A DNA stretch of 64,000 nucleotides from Hyphomicrobiales bacterium. GTDB lineage: Bacteria > Pseudomonadota > Alphaproteobacteria > Rhizobiales > Rhizobiaceae. The DNA lies in NCBI GenBank assembly GCA_900472395.1, contig UCHV01000024.1, positions 124,001 through 188,000 of the forward strand. The letters are read 5' to 3'. The position numbers and the translations under genes were made by a program. The notes under the pieces were generated by a model. The model was given only the letters and a program-made list of their open reading frames with translations. It was not told where the DNA came from and did not search any database. Below, piece after piece: positions 35,106 through 44,166 of the stretch. Every line of letters begins with the position of its first letter. Within the stretch, counting starts at the first letter, position 1.

Positions 35106-35966
35106 TCAGTCCTTTTCCTGCGCCGCGAAGACGCGCATGTAGAGTACGATGATGACGCAGATGAACAGGAAGTAGACGACCGACAGCGCGGCAGCGCGGT
35201 TGAACTCGAAATACTCGAAGGCCTGCACATAGATCTGGATGGGAAAGATCATCGAACGGTTGGCCGGCCCGCCGCCGGTGATGGAATAGATGATCGTGAT
35301 GCCGTCCAGCGCCCAGATCGTGAGCAGCAAGGTGATGGAGACGAGCACCGGGCGCAGCTGCGGCAGCATGATGTGCCAGATCTCGTGCCAGAAGCTGGCG
35401 CCGTCGACCCGCACCGCTTCATAAAGCTCCTCGGGCACGGATTGCAGGCCCGCCAGCACCATGACCGCGACGAAAGGAAACATCTTCCAGGCATTGACTG
35501 CAATCAGCGCCGGCATGACGGTATTGGGATTGGTCAGCCAGCCGATCGGTTCCGCAATGATCCCGACCTGCATCAGCATGTAATTGATGATCCCGTAATC
35601 GGTGTGGAACATCCAGGCCCAGGTCATGGCGGCGACAATGCCCGGCACCACCCACGGGATCAGCATCAGCGAACGCACCAGCGAGCGACCGGCAAAGGTC
35701 TGGTTCAGCAGGATCCCGGCCAGGATGCCGAGAAGCAGCTGGAAGACCACCGAGCCGATCACGTAATAGGCCGTGTTGAAGAGGATCAGCCTTGTCGAGG
35801 GCGCGCTGATGGCAATGTTGAAGTTGCGCATGCCGGCAAAGGCACCATTGGCATCCGTGACGCTGAGCTGCGCTGTGGAGACCATCGGATAGACGATCAG
35901 CGCGGCCAACAGCAGCATGGTCGGCAGGATGAACCAGATGCCGGGATTGATGTTTCGCAGTGTCAT
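35106..35966 (-). CDS. Carbohydrate ABC transporter permease, MalF type
   Basis: A 286-residue permease starting MTLRNINPGIWFILPTMLLL at the ATG at 35966; a GTG at 36014 is possible but poorly placed. The EAA loop is YEAVRVDGASFWHEIWHIML, and GGPANRSMIFPIQIYVQAF is a common C-terminal pattern. Partner of the 34275 product. Confidence 0.92.
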   Translation of the reverse strand: MTLRNINPGIWFILPTMLLLAALIVYPMVSTAQLSVTDANGAFAGMRNFNIAISAPSTRLILFNTAYYVIGSVVFQLLLGILAGILLNQTFAGRSLVRSLMLIPWVVPGIVAAMTWAWMFHTDYGIINYMLMQVGIIAEPIGWLTNPNTVMPALIAVNAWKMFPFVAVMVLAGLQSVPEELYEAVRVDGASFWHEIWHIMLPQLRPVLVSITLLLTIWALDGITIIYSITGGGPANRSMIFPIQIYVQAFEYFEFNRAAALSVVYFLFICVIIVLYMRVFAAQEKD

Positions 35967-36031
35967 GAGAATGTCCGATGTTATGCGCCCGGCCCCAGCG
36001 GCCGGGTGCGCCACTCACCGTCCCGGGAGGA

Positions 36032-37282
36032 TCACTGCGTCAGCAGCAAATTGATCTCTTCGGCCGCCGCATCCATGGATTCCTGCACCGTGCCGCTCTG
36101 GAGCAGGGCTTCCTGCAGATGGTTGTAATAGACCTGGCCGATCTGGCCCCATTGTGGAATGGCCGGCTGCGGGCGGGCATGCTTCAGCATTTCCTTGTGC
36201 GCATCCATGATCGGGTCCGCAAAGCGTTTGTCGTTAAGGCCAGACATCGCGGCGGGAAAGGTCGTCGTGTAAGCGGCCTGGCGCTCGGGCTTAGCCATGA
36301 AGGCGGCAAGCTTGATCGCGGCCTCCTTGTTCGGCGCGGCAGCGGGAATGATGAAATTCCAGCCGCCCAGAATGGCTGCCGTCTCCTTGCCTTCCGGATG
36401 TGGCAGCGGGCCGACGCCGATCTCGATATCCGGCGCCGCGGCGCGGATGCGCTCGATATCGGATGTGGCGCCGGGAATCATCGCCACATTGCCTACCTGG
36501 AACAGCCGGCGCAGGGCATTGGAATCGTTTTCCAGCGTCGAAGGTGGCGAGACTTTGTGAGTCGTGAAAAGATCGACATAGAGCTTCACCCCTTCCACCG
36601 ATGCCGGCGAGTTGATGATGACCTCCTTGCTGTCCGGCCCGAGAATGCCGCCGCCATTCATCCACATGAAGGGCAGCGAGCGGAACAGCGCATTGCCGGG
36701 CTGATCGGCGCCGCCGCCGGAGACGCCATATCCGAATACCTGCTGGCCCTTGCTGTTCTTGCGGGTCAGGGTCTTCGCCATCTCGACGAATTCGGTCCAG
36801 GTCTTTGGCGGCGTCTCGGGATCGAGGCCGGCCTCCTTGAAGGCACCCTTGTTGTAGATCAAGGCATGCGCTTCCGCCTGGAAGGGCAGGCCGTAGAGCT
36901 GCCGCTGATGGGTCGCTGTATCGAGGCTCGCCGGCAATATGTCCTGGAAGTCCACGCCTGCCGCGGTAAGCTTGTCCTTCAGCGGTTCGAGCTTGCCGGT
37001 CTGTGCCAGCGGGATGTTCGCGCCGTTCTGCACATCGATCAGGTCGGGCGTGCTGCCGGATTGCAGCGCGACCAGAATCCGGCTTTGCAGGCCGCCGGCG
37101 ACATTGGCTTCGACGCGGATCGTGACGTCCGGATTTTCCTTCATGAACTCCGCGGCATAATCCTTCGCCTTCTGCTCATTCCAGTTCATCGTCCACCATA
37201 CGAGGTCGGCGGCGGATGCAAGGCTTTCCTGTGACAGCAGCAGGGCAATCCCCGCCGCCAATGTCTTCGTCATGCGCTTCAT
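36032..37282 (-). CDS. Sugar ABC transporter substrate-binding protein (family 1)
   Basis: A 416-residue extracellular binding protein. The ATG at 37282 is seven bases after GGAGGAG; an ATG two codons upstream is too close to it. The signal peptide is MKRMTKTLAAGIALLLSQES, cleaved near ASAAD. The mature N-terminus LVWWTMNWNEQKAKDYAAEF is typical of SBP_bac_1. TPDLIDVQNGANIPLAQTGK and ALIYNKGAFKEAGLDPETPP are further family features. First transporter gene after the mannonate dehydratase-like gene, suggesting an acid-sugar or uronate-type ligand. Confidence 0.93.
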   Translation of the reverse strand: MKRMTKTLAAGIALLLSQESLASAADLVWWTMNWNEQKAKDYAAEFMKENPDVTIRVEANVAGGLQSRILVALQSGSTPDLIDVQNGANIPLAQTGKLEPLKDKLTAAGVDFQDILPASLDTATHQRQLYGLPFQAEAHALIYNKGAFKEAGLDPETPPKTWTEFVEMAKTLTRKNSKGQQVFGYGVSGGGADQPGNALFRSLPFMWMNGGGILGPDSKEVIINSPASVEGVKLYVDLFTTHKVSPPSTLENDSNALRRLFQVGNVAMIPGATSDIERIRAAAPDIEIGVGPLPHPEGKETAAILGGWNFIIPAAAPNKEAAIKLAAFMAKPERQAAYTTTFPAAMSGLNDKRFADPIMDAHKEMLKHARPQPAIPQWGQIGQVYYNHLQEALLQSGTVQESMDAAAEEINLLLTQ

Positions 37283-37320
37283 GGTCATTCTCCTCCCTAG
37301 AACCTGTTGAAGCCAAAAGC

Positions 37321-38454
37321 TCAGACCGTCTCCCCAACGGCAGCATTCGGATTGGACCGGGCACCCGTCGAGTGACCCGGAAGCTGTGCATGGTCGATAA
37401 GTGCCCGCATGTAGCCGATCGTGTAGGCCATGCCGGCATGCCAGGGCGCTTTGCTGTGGACCTCCGGGACATGGTCGGGAACCATGATCCCGTCGAACTC
37501 CTCCTCCCGCAGGATCCGGACGATTTCGGCCATATCCACATCGCCATTGTCGACGAAGGTCTCCTCGTAATGGGGGACCTTGCCGCGCACATTGCGGAAG
37601 TGCACATAGGCGATACGTCCGGCGCGGGCGAAGCGCCGCGTCGTGTCATAGACATTGCCGGTCGTCATTTCCTGCAGCGAACCAATGCAGAATTCCAGCG
37701 CATTGGACGGGCTGTCGATAATGGATGTGAGCCTTTCGTATTTCGAAGGCTGATTGACGAGGCGCGCAGTGCCGCGCAGGGTCTCCATCGGCGGATCATC
37801 CGGATGCGCCGCCAGCCGCACGCCTGCGGCTTCGGCGACCGGTACGAGCTCCTTCAGGAACCACTCGAGCCGCTGCCATAGTTCCGCTTCCGAAACCGTG
37901 ATAGGTGCGGCAGCTTCGACGCCGGGCCGATAGCGCATGTTCCACACCATGCCGTCGGGGATCGGCGCCTGCGCGTCGAAGCTGCTGGCATCGAAGACGG
38001 AGGTCACGGCGCCGCCGCGGCCGACCGGCAGGCGTCGCCAGCCCCACACGCCGGCAAGCGAGAAATTGTAGCCGATCACCTTGATGCCGGCGCGGCCGGC
38101 ATCCTCGACAAGCCGCTTCAGTGCGTCCATCTGGGCGGTCTTGCGCGGACCGTCGAGCAGGATGTCCGACCAGAAGTTCGGCGCGAAATTCTCCATGGCT
38201 GCGACCTGCAAGCCGTAGTCGCCCAGCATGTCGACGACGCTCTTCATATAGTCGTAGGTCCAGAGCGTTTCGTCCGTGCAATCGCCGAGGATCGGTCCCG
38301 GCTGGCCGCCGGTCAGATAGGGCTGCGGGTCTTCGGCCGGCCGGTAGCGGCCGAGATGGACGACGACATCCTCGATCCCGAGCTGCTGCGCAAACATGGC
38401 ATTGTCGCGGTTCAGGCGCTTGCCCGACAGCGTCATTGCGACCCGGATGGGCAT
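37321..38454 (-). CDS. uxuA: Mannonate dehydratase (UxuA family)
   Basis: A 377-residue TIM-barrel enzyme resembling mannonate dehydratase, which converts D-mannonate to 2-keto-3-deoxygluconate. The start MPIRVAMTLSGKRLNRDNA is about where family members begin. Candidate active-site residues are His in RLAAHPDDPP, Cys in ALEFCIGSL, His in RIAYVHFRNVRG and Asp-His in GIMVPDHVPEV; these are the metal ligands and base of UxuA. It precedes the sugar importer in the same operon, and a strong candidate IclR site (38484-38497) lies 30 bp upstream of its start. Related aldonates could be the substrate. Confidence 0.85.
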   Translation of the reverse strand: MPIRVAMTLSGKRLNRDNAMFAQQLGIEDVVVHLGRYRPAEDPQPYLTGGQPGPILGDCTDETLWTYDYMKSVVDMLGDYGLQVAAMENFAPNFWSDILLDGPRKTAQMDALKRLVEDAGRAGIKVIGYNFSLAGVWGWRRLPVGRGGAVTSVFDASSFDAQAPIPDGMVWNMRYRPGVEAAAPITVSEAELWQRLEWFLKELVPVAEAAGVRLAAHPDDPPMETLRGTARLVNQPSKYERLTSIIDSPSNALEFCIGSLQEMTTGNVYDTTRRFARAGRIAYVHFRNVRGKVPHYEETFVDNGDVDMAEIVRILREEEFDGIMVPDHVPEVHSKAPWHAGMAYTIGYMRALIDHAQLPGHSTGARSNPNAAVGETV

Positions 38455-38483
38455 GCACTCCTCCTTTGCATCCCGTCACAATC

Positions 38484-38497
38484 AGTTCAAATGTGAA
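38484..38497. promoter_or_regulatory. Candidate IclR-type operator GTTCAAATGTGAAC
   Basis: Inverted repeat GTTCA-AATG-TGAAC 30 bp upstream of the uxuA-like start. Nearly the same 14-mer occurs at 40805-40818 (13 of 14) and 49464-49477 (12 of 14), all at promoters of the acid-sugar and sugar-transport region. The IclR protein at 39880-40668 is the likely regulator. Confidence 0.6.
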
Positions 38498-38647
38498 CGT
38501 TATGTGTTCGTATTAGAATGAGCTGTGCCAGGGTCGCTGTCAAGCAACATATGCGGGAAAAAGAGCCGTCGCCTTTCGGAGCGCAAGTGGGTTCGCGCCG
38601 CGGCCGATAGCCGCGACGTTGATTTTGACGTCCAGTACTGGCTGAGA

Positions 38648-39844
38648 TCAGTCGAAGAAGCCGCGATCGTCTTCCGCGAGATAGTCGATCGCCTTGTCGA
38701 CGATGAAATCCACACCCATGCCCGGCCGGTCCCAGACGTCGACAAAGCCATCCTTGACGATGGGGTTGGGCAGGCCCTCGACGATGTCGTACCACCAGTC
38801 CGGCTCGCCGATAGGGATCTCGAAGGCGATGTAGTTCTGGGGCAGGGTGGCGGAGACCTGAACCAGCGCCGCCAGCCCGAGAAGACCATTCGCCGTGCCG
38901 TGAGGCGCAAACAGCAGACCGTGGATTTCGGCGTATTCCGCAACGCGTTTCAGCTCGGCAATCCCACCCACATCGCAGGGGTCGGGACCGAGAATATTGA
39001 CGGCGCGCGTTTCGATGAGCTGACGGAAATTCTGGCGCAGATAGATCTGCTCCCCCGTATGGATCGGCGTCGTCGTGCTCATGGTCAGATCGCGATAGGC
39101 CGGCGCACCCACATAAGGGGTTTGATCGCCGGTCAGAATATCCTCGATCCACATGAGGTTGAGCGGCTCCATCGCCTTGGCGAATTTTTTCGCGTCCGGC
39201 AAAGTCCAGCCCGGTCCGCAGTCGAGCGCCAGGCCCACCGTGTCACCGGTCACCTCCTTCATCGCCTCGACACAGGCGACGACATGGTTGAACCCCTTTT
39301 CCGTCAGATAACCGGTGTCCCGCAATCCCGGCATGGGCTCGGTCGTCACTTCGCCATAATGGAAATCGGGGATCTGACGCGCCATCGGACTGTGAAAGGC
39401 GATTGGTTGCTTGATGATGGTGAAGCCCTCCGGCGAGTCCATCATCTTCCTGCAGTCGGCAGCGTAATCATCCGGCCCCCAGCCGGTCATCGGGAAACGG
39501 ACGCCGCCGTTATAAACACGCACTTTGTCGCGCACCTTGCCGCCCAGCAATTTGTAGACCGGCACACCGGCCGCCTTTCCGGCAAGGTCCCAGCAGGCCA
39601 TTTCGATCGCGCTGATGGCGCTGCCCCAGGGTTTGAACGCGCCGCGGTGGCGGATGCGCAGCATGACGCGCTCCACATCCGTCGGATCCATTCCCAGGAT
39701 CATCTCGCGCAGCAGCAGGATGTGATCCTTCGCATAGGGTTTCCAGAACTCCACCTGGCCGTAGCCGGAAAGCCCCTCATCCGTCACAAGGCGCACGACA
39801 GGGTGGCGCCCCAGAAGCGCACATTTCACATCGATGATCTTCAA
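38648..39844 (-). CDS. Mandelate racemase/enolase-superfamily dehydratase (ManD/RspA-like)
   Basis: A 398-residue enolase-superfamily protein, of the group whose members dehydrate mannonate, gluconate or related acid sugars. The TTG at 39844 follows GGGAGGAA by a few bases and begins LKIIDVKCALLGRHPVVRLV, the family start. Barrel metal ligands are Asp in LALDCGPGW, Glu in LMWIEDILTG and Glu in TPIHTGEQIYLRQ; the general acid-base histidine is in LFAPHGTANGLLG. It is downstream of the IclR gene, with overlapping TGA/TTG. With the uxuA-like enzyme it may form alternative dehydration steps. Confidence 0.9.
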   Translation of the reverse strand: MKIIDVKCALLGRHPVVRLVTDEGLSGYGQVEFWKPYAKDHILLLREMILGMDPTDVERVMLRIRHRGAFKPWGSAISAIEMACWDLAGKAAGVPVYKLLGGKVRDKVRVYNGGVRFPMTGWGPDDYAADCRKMMDSPEGFTIIKQPIAFHSPMARQIPDFHYGEVTTEPMPGLRDTGYLTEKGFNHVVACVEAMKEVTGDTVGLALDCGPGWTLPDAKKFAKAMEPLNLMWIEDILTGDQTPYVGAPAYRDLTMSTTTPIHTGEQIYLRQNFRQLIETRAVNILGPDPCDVGGIAELKRVAEYAEIHGLLFAPHGTANGLLGLAALVQVSATLPQNYIAFEIPIGEPDWWYDIVEGLPNPIVKDGFVDVWDRPGMGVDFIVDKAIDYLAEDDRGFFD

Positions 39845-39879
39845 TTCTTCCTCCCGCTGCCGCCGATGCGGCGGCTCGA

Positions 39880-40668
39880 TCAAATATCCGGAATGCGACT
39901 GGAGATGTCGGCGGCGGAATCGATCACCATGTCGCGCAGCCGGTCGCGCTCCTCATTTTCCTTGTCCGCCGCCAGATAAGGAATGCTCAGCGCCGCGATT
40001 ACGCGGCCGGAAGGCGCGGTGACAGGGGCTGCCACGGCCCAGACACTGCCACCATGCTCGCCGCGGTCGCTTGCCCAGCCCTGCTTGCGAATGCGGGTGA
40101 GTTCGCTCGAAAGCTTTGCCGCGTCGGTAATGGTGCGAGGCGTGTATTTGGCCAGCGGTGCCGCAAGGACCCGGTTGACCGCATCCGGATCCATATGCGC
40201 CAGCAGCATTTTGCTGGCGGCGCCGGCATGAAGCGGAAAGGCCTGGCCGACTGCGGGGTTGAGCGCATATTGTCCCTGTCCCGCAAAGCTTGCCACCACC
40301 ACAACCGCCTGATTGTCTAGGACGGACAGTTTGTTGGCCTCGCCGGTCGCTTCGGCAAGCTTCTTCATCGTCGGCTGCGCCACCGCCACCAGGTCGAAGG
40401 TCGCTTCCGACCGCACCTTGGAAGCAAGGCTGAGCAGGCGCGGTCCAAGGACATAGGTGCCGTCAAGACGACGCTGCACGACGTTATGCGCATGCAGCGT
40501 GTTGAGGATCCGGTAGACCGTACTGCGTGGCATGGACAGCTGTTCCGACAGGCCGCGGATCGTTTCGCCCGCCGGCTGAAGCTCCAGCGAAGACAGGATC
40601 TCCATCATCCGCTCCAGAACCGGAACGCCGTTCTTGTCCTTGTCGTCTTGGTTGGTCTCGTCGCTCAT
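39880..40668 (-). CDS. IclR-family transcriptional regulator
   Basis: A 262-residue regulator with N-terminal winged helix (residues about 15-75: VLERMMEILSSLELQPAGET, GLSEQLSMPRSTVYRILNTL) and C-terminal GAF-like ligand domain (LSVLDNQAVVVVASFAGQGQ, PLHAGAASKMLLAHM, GGSVWAVAAPVTAPSGRVIA). It is divergent from the RraA/SMP-30 genes and upstream of two dehydratases. The effector is probably an acid sugar of the pathway, such as a 2-keto-3-deoxy acid, as for KdgR. Confidence 0.93.
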   Translation of the reverse strand: MSDETNQDDKDKNGVPVLERMMEILSSLELQPAGETIRGLSEQLSMPRSTVYRILNTLHAHNVVQRRLDGTYVLGPRLLSLASKVRSEATFDLVAVAQPTMKKLAEATGEANKLSVLDNQAVVVVASFAGQGQYALNPAVGQAFPLHAGAASKMLLAHMDPDAVNRVLAAPLAKYTPRTITDAAKLSSELTRIRKQGWASDRGEHGGSVWAVAAPVTAPSGRVIAALSIPYLAADKENEERDRLRDMVIDSAADISSRIPDI

Positions 40669-40707
40669 CCAATATCCGTGCCTATCAGTCAGTTACGAAT
40701 GAAGTAA

Positions 40708-40721
40708 ATTCTCATTTGGAG
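40708..40721. promoter_or_regulatory. Weaker IclR-type site near the IclR start
   Basis: On the minus strand CTCCAAATGAGAAT matches GTTCAAATGTGAAC at 10 of 14 positions. It is 40-53 bp upstream of the IclR start codon, where autorepression sites are common. Confidence 0.3.
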
Positions 40722-40783
40722 CAATAACCTATTTTTCCCGGCTCGGCATCATTCCCTCATTGACACCGGCTCTGTCAACATTC

Positions 40784-40797
40784 ATTCTGAAATGAAC
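40784..40797. promoter_or_regulatory. Weaker IclR-type site in the divergent promoter region
   Basis: ATTCTGAAATGAAC matches the candidate consensus at 9 of 14 positions. It contains the overlapping inverted repeat TTCATT-CTGA-AATGAA. Confidence 0.3.
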
Positions 40798-40804
40798 AGT
40801 AGCT

Positions 40805-40818
40805 GTTTAAATGTGAAC
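40805..40818. promoter_or_regulatory. Candidate IclR-type operator upstream of RraA-like gene
   Basis: GTTTAAATGTGAAC, one base from GTTCAAATGTGAAC, in the 340-bp gap between the divergent IclR and RraA-like genes. It is 191 bp upstream of the RraA-like start, so it may act on either gene. The rest of 40669-41008 contains no gene. Confidence 0.5.
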
Positions 40819-41008
40819 GAGTTAGGCTGATGGGAGTCGGCCGCTGGGGAGGATCGCAGTGAATTGGCCGGGGTGAGCCATGCTCGCCCGTGCCTGGCGC
40901 AAATGGCGCGAAGTCGGTGGTAGACCGCCAGCGACGACAGAAATTTCAAAGACTTGAACCTTTTGACGCCGCTCCTACAGGGGGCGGCACAATGAAAGCA
41001 GGACACTC

Positions 41009-41749
41009 ATGATCCAGACACAGGACATCAAACGCCCGCCGCGCGAATGGGTGGAGGCGATCAAGAAGATCGGCGCCGCCACCTCTTCAAGCCAGCTCAG
41101 CAAGATGGGCATCCGCAACACCCATATCTGCGGCCCCGTTTCCAAGCGGGAAGGGGCGGTGATGTGTGGTCCGGCGCTGACCCTCCAATTCGTCCCCAAG
41201 CGCGAGGATCTGCAGGATGCGGACGAATATGCGCAGCCGGAGAAGCAGCTTCACCGGCACGTGCTCTATCACACGCAGCCGGGTGACGTGGTCGTGGTGG
41301 ATGCCCGCGGCGACATGAAGAGCGGTATATTCGGCGAGATGATGCTGACCTATTTCCAGGGCAAAGGCGGCGCCGGCGTGGTGATCGATGGCTGCCTGCG
41401 CGATTATCCGAACGCCAAACATCTCGACCTGGGACTGTGGATCCGCGGATTGACCCCGAATTTCCACACGCAGACGGACCTGATGCCCTGGGGCGTCAAC
41501 GTGCCCATCTCGTGCGGCGGCGTGTTCGTCATGCCGGGGGATATCATCGTTGCCGATGATGACGGCGCAGTGGTGGTGCCGGTGTCGCATGCCGAGGAGC
41601 TGATCAAGCGGGCCTCCACCCATCATGAGTGGGAGGAATTCTCCAAGGAAAAGCTTCTCGCCGGCGGCGAGCTCAAGCGCTACTATCCTCTTCATGACGA
41701 AGCACGGCCGGAATACGAGGAGTGGCTGCGCAATAAGGCAACCACCTGA
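41009..41749 (+). CDS. RraA-family aldolase-like protein
   Basis: A 246-residue protein of the RraA/HMG-CHA aldolase family, known both as RNase E inhibitors and as class II pyruvate aldolases acting on 4-carboxy-4-hydroxy-2-oxo acids. Visible are GDVVVVDARGDMKSGIFGEM, GKGGAGVVIDGCLRDYPNAK (the D-G-x2-R-D metal and substrate motif) and PGDIIVADDDGAVVVPVSHA. The extended C-terminus (YPLHDEARPEYEEW) is typical of the catabolic branch. It overlaps the SMP-30 lactonase start by one base, so cleavage of a 2-keto-3-deoxy acid to pyruvate is inferred. Confidence 0.88.
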   Translation: MIQTQDIKRPPREWVEAIKKIGAATSSSQLSKMGIRNTHICGPVSKREGAVMCGPALTLQFVPKREDLQDADEYAQPEKQLHRHVLYHTQPGDVVVVDARGDMKSGIFGEMMLTYFQGKGGAGVVIDGCLRDYPNAKHLDLGLWIRGLTPNFHTQTDLMPWGVNVPISCGGVFVMPGDIIVADDDGAVVVPVSHAEELIKRASTHHEWEEFSKEKLLAGGELKRYYPLHDEARPEYEEWLRNKATT

Positions 41750-42645
41750 TGGACGTCGCCACGCTAAGCGAGGCCGCGTTCCGGCTGGTCTGCGACAGCC
41801 GCTCCCAGCTGGGCGAAAGCCCAGTCTGGAGTGGGGCGGAGCAGGTGCTCTATTTCGTGGATATTCGCGGACCGTCGATCAACCGCTTCGACCCTGCCAC
41901 GAGCGAGCTGCGCCGTTTCATGCAATCGGAGGAGATCGGCTGCATCGGCCTGGTCAGGGGCGGCGGTTTCATCGCCGGCCTTCGCTCGGGGATCTGGCGG
42001 CTGGATGAAGAAGGCAAGCCGCTGGCCAAGCTTGCCGATAATCCCGAGGACACGGCGACGAGCCGCTTCAATGACGGCCGCGTAGGGCCGGATGGCTGCT
42101 TCTATGCCGGCACGGTGGATGAGAGCCGCCAGGGCAAATCAGCCCTCTACCGCTACGACGGGAAGAAGCTGACGAGGCTGGTCGATGGCTTGATGTGCTC
42201 GAATGGACTGGCTTTCTCGCCGGATGGCGCAACCATGTATCATGTGGATTCGCCCGTCTCGACGGTCACTGCACGGTCGTTCGATCGCATGTCGGGGACT
42301 GTCGGCACTGAACGGGTGCTGATCGATATCCCTAATGATCCGGCTGCCCGCCCGGATGGCGCATGTGTCGATTCCGAAGGCTGCTACTGGTTGGCGATCT
42401 TCGGTGCATCGGTGGTACGCCGCTTCCTGCCCAATGGAACACAGATCGGCGAATATCCGGTACCGGTGAAGTGCCCGACCATGCTCGCCTTTGGCGGTCC
42501 TGACCTGAGAACGCTCTACGTCACCACGGCCGGCAGCCGTCGTCCGCCGGAGGAAATGGCGCAGTTTCCAGAATCCGGCAGCCTTTTCGCCATGTCCGCG
42601 CCCGTCGCGGGCCTGCCGGAGCCGCTGTTCGACGAGAGTCTCTGA
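41749..42645 (+). CDS. SMP-30/gluconolactonase family protein
   Basis: A 298-residue six-bladed propeller lactonase expected to hydrolyse an aldonolactone. Metal ligands can be assigned to Glu in LGESPVWSG, Asn in DGLMCSNGLAFSPDG and Asp in PDGACVDSEGCYW; FNDGRVGPDG is the other conserved motif. Starts one base inside the RraA-like stop. A strong terminator follows at 42667. Confidence 0.92.
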   Translation: MDVATLSEAAFRLVCDSRSQLGESPVWSGAEQVLYFVDIRGPSINRFDPATSELRRFMQSEEIGCIGLVRGGGFIAGLRSGIWRLDEEGKPLAKLADNPEDTATSRFNDGRVGPDGCFYAGTVDESRQGKSALYRYDGKKLTRLVDGLMCSNGLAFSPDGATMYHVDSPVSTVTARSFDRMSGTVGTERVLIDIPNDPAARPDGACVDSEGCYWLAIFGASVVRRFLPNGTQIGEYPVPVKCPTMLAFGGPDLRTLYVTTAGSRRPPEEMAQFPESGSLFAMSAPVAGLPEPLFDESL

Positions 42646-42666
42646 GGAAACCGGCTCATGATGGAA

Positions 42667-42700
42667 GGCGCCGGCCACGCGAGTGGCCGGCGCCATTTTT
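42667..42700 (+). terminator. Strong intrinsic terminator
   Basis: A 12-bp perfect stem (GGCGCCGGCCAC at 42667-42678 and its complement at 42683-42694) with a GCGA loop, followed by ATTTTT. It ends the RraA/SMP-30 transcript and lies against the convergent aldo/keto reductase stop at 42699. Reverse transcripts meet the stem without a matching T tract. Confidence 0.92.
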
Positions 42701-43679
42701 ATTCGAAGCCCATGATCTTGTGGGGCACATAGTGCTCCGTCAGTTCCTGGATGTCTTCCGGCGTCAGTTTGATCGTCACGGCTTCCGCCGCATCGACGAT
42801 CTGGCTTTCGCGGCTCACGCCGACAATCGGTGCGGCCACGGCCGGGTTCGACAGGAGCCAGGCAATGGCAATGCGGGCACGCGGAACGCCGTGACGCTTG
42901 GCGACATTGGCAACCGCCTGGATGACCTTGCCATCGGCCTCTTCGGTATCGCCGTAGAGGACAGGGCGGAGAATGTCGGTGCCCTTGCGCAGCGATTCAT
43001 GATCCACCTCGCGGGCAAGCAGGCCGCGTGCAAGCGGGCTCCATGGAATGAGGCCGACCCCTTCGGCCGCGCAGAGCGGCACCATCTCGCGCTCTTCCTC
43101 GCGATTGAGCAGGTTGTAATGGTTCTGCATCGAGATGAAGCGCGCCCAGTTCTTCCGATCCGACAGATACAGCGACTTGGCGAATTTCCAGGCATGCATG
43201 GAAGAGGCGCCGATATAGCGGACTTTGCCGATCTTGATCAGGTCCGTCAGCGCCTCCAGCGTTTCCTCGATGGGCGTGATGGGGTCCCAGCGATGGATCT
43301 GATAGAGGTCGACATAGTCGGTGCCGAGGCGGCGCAGGCTGTGGTCGATCTCCTGCATGATCGCCTTGCGGGAGAGACCCTTGGCATTGGGACCCTCGCG
43401 AAGCGGCGAGTTGATCTTCGTGGCGAGGACGATCTCGTCTCGCTTGGCGAAATCCTTCAGCGCCCGACCGACGATCTCCTCGCTGGAGCCGTTGGAATAG
43501 ATATTCGCCGTGTCGAAGAAATTGACGCCGAGTTCGATCGCTTTCTTGATCAGCGGGCGGCTGTCTTCCTCGACCAGCGTCCATTTCGGATTGCCCCGGT
43601 TGGGTTCGCCGAAGGTCATGCAGCCGAGGCAGATGCGGGAGACTTCAAGCCCCGATTTTCCCAGTCGTGTATATTCCAT
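42699..43679 (-). CDS. Aldo/keto reductase
   Basis: A 326-residue NAD(P)H-dependent reductase of the AKR superfamily. The ATG at 43679 has GAGGAGGG about nine bases upstream and opens MEYTRLGKSGLEVSRICLGC. Catalytic residues: Asp in FFDTANIYSNG, Tyr in the same motif, Lys in ATKINS and His in DLYQIHRWDP. GLIPWSPLARGLLA and IAIAWLLSNPAVAAPIVG are cofactor-binding patterns. It is 13 bp downstream of the glyoxalase gene, suggesting detoxification or reduction of an aldehyde made by the aldolase step. Confidence 0.92.
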   Translation of the reverse strand: MEYTRLGKSGLEVSRICLGCMTFGEPNRGNPKWTLVEEDSRPLIKKAIELGVNFFDTANIYSNGSSEEIVGRALKDFAKRDEIVLATKINSPLREGPNAKGLSRKAIMQEIDHSLRRLGTDYVDLYQIHRWDPITPIEETLEALTDLIKIGKVRYIGASSMHAWKFAKSLYLSDRKNWARFISMQNHYNLLNREEEREMVPLCAAEGVGLIPWSPLARGLLAREVDHESLRKGTDILRPVLYGDTEEADGKVIQAVANVAKRHGVPRARIAIAWLLSNPAVAAPIVGVSRESQIVDAAEAVTIKLTPEDIQELTEHYVPHKIMGFE

Positions 43680-43692
43680 AATGGATCCCTCC

Positions 43693-44109
43693 TCAGTTGC
43701 TTTCCTGGATAAGCTCGATGCGATAGCCATCGGGATCGTCCACGAAGGCTATGACGGTCGTGCCGAATTTGACTGGACCGGGTTCGCGCACGATGGTGAC
43801 GCCTTCTGCCCGCATCGTCTCGCAAGCGGCGTAGATATCGGGCACGCCAACGGCCAGGTGACCGAAGCCATTGCCCTTCTCATAGGTCTCGACGCCATAA
43901 TTATAGGTCAGCTCGATCATCGGATCGGTGTTTTCGCTGCCATAGCCAATGAAGACGTTGGTGTATTTGCCCTCCGGCACGTCGATTGTGCGGATGACCT
44001 CCATGCCGAAATGTTTCGTGTAGAAATCGATCGATCGCTGAAGATCCCCCACCCGGATCATGGTGTGCATGAAGCGGGGCGGCCTGGCGGCGGTGGTTGC
44101 AGTGGTCAT
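43693..44109 (-). CDS. gloA: Lactoylglutathione lyase (glyoxalase I)
   Basis: A 138-residue VOC-fold metalloenzyme converting the methylglyoxal-glutathione adduct to S-lactoylglutathione. The ATG at 44109 follows GAGGAG. The four metal ligands are visible: His in MHTMIRVGDLQRS, Glu in MIELTYNYG, His in GFGHLAVGVPD and Glu in YRIELIQ. NDRSIDFY-type motif QRSIDFYTKHFGMEVIRT is intact. It is the leader gene of an operon with the aldo/keto reductase, divergent from the short-chain dehydrogenase; a duplicate beside a housekeeping copy is likely. Confidence 0.9.
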   Translation of the reverse strand: MTTATTAARPPRFMHTMIRVGDLQRSIDFYTKHFGMEVIRTIDVPEGKYTNVFIGYGSENTDPMIELTYNYGVETYEKGNGFGHLAVGVPDIYAACETMRAEGVTIVREPGPVKFGTTVIAFVDDPDGYRIELIQESN

Positions 44110-44166
44110 GACATTTCTCCTCATGTCGTTGGAAGGGTCGTGAAAACAGAAACTTATTAAGCCCGC

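Noticed and set aside
38599-38615. Stem CGCGGC-N5-GCCGCG between the enolase-superfamily and uxuA-like genes as a terminator
   Set aside because: The stem is only six bases and no T tract follows on the minus strand, so it is not called.
38525-39979. Open frame of 484 codons on the plus strand
   Set aside because: Antisense to the enolase-superfamily dehydratase, with no recognisable domain.
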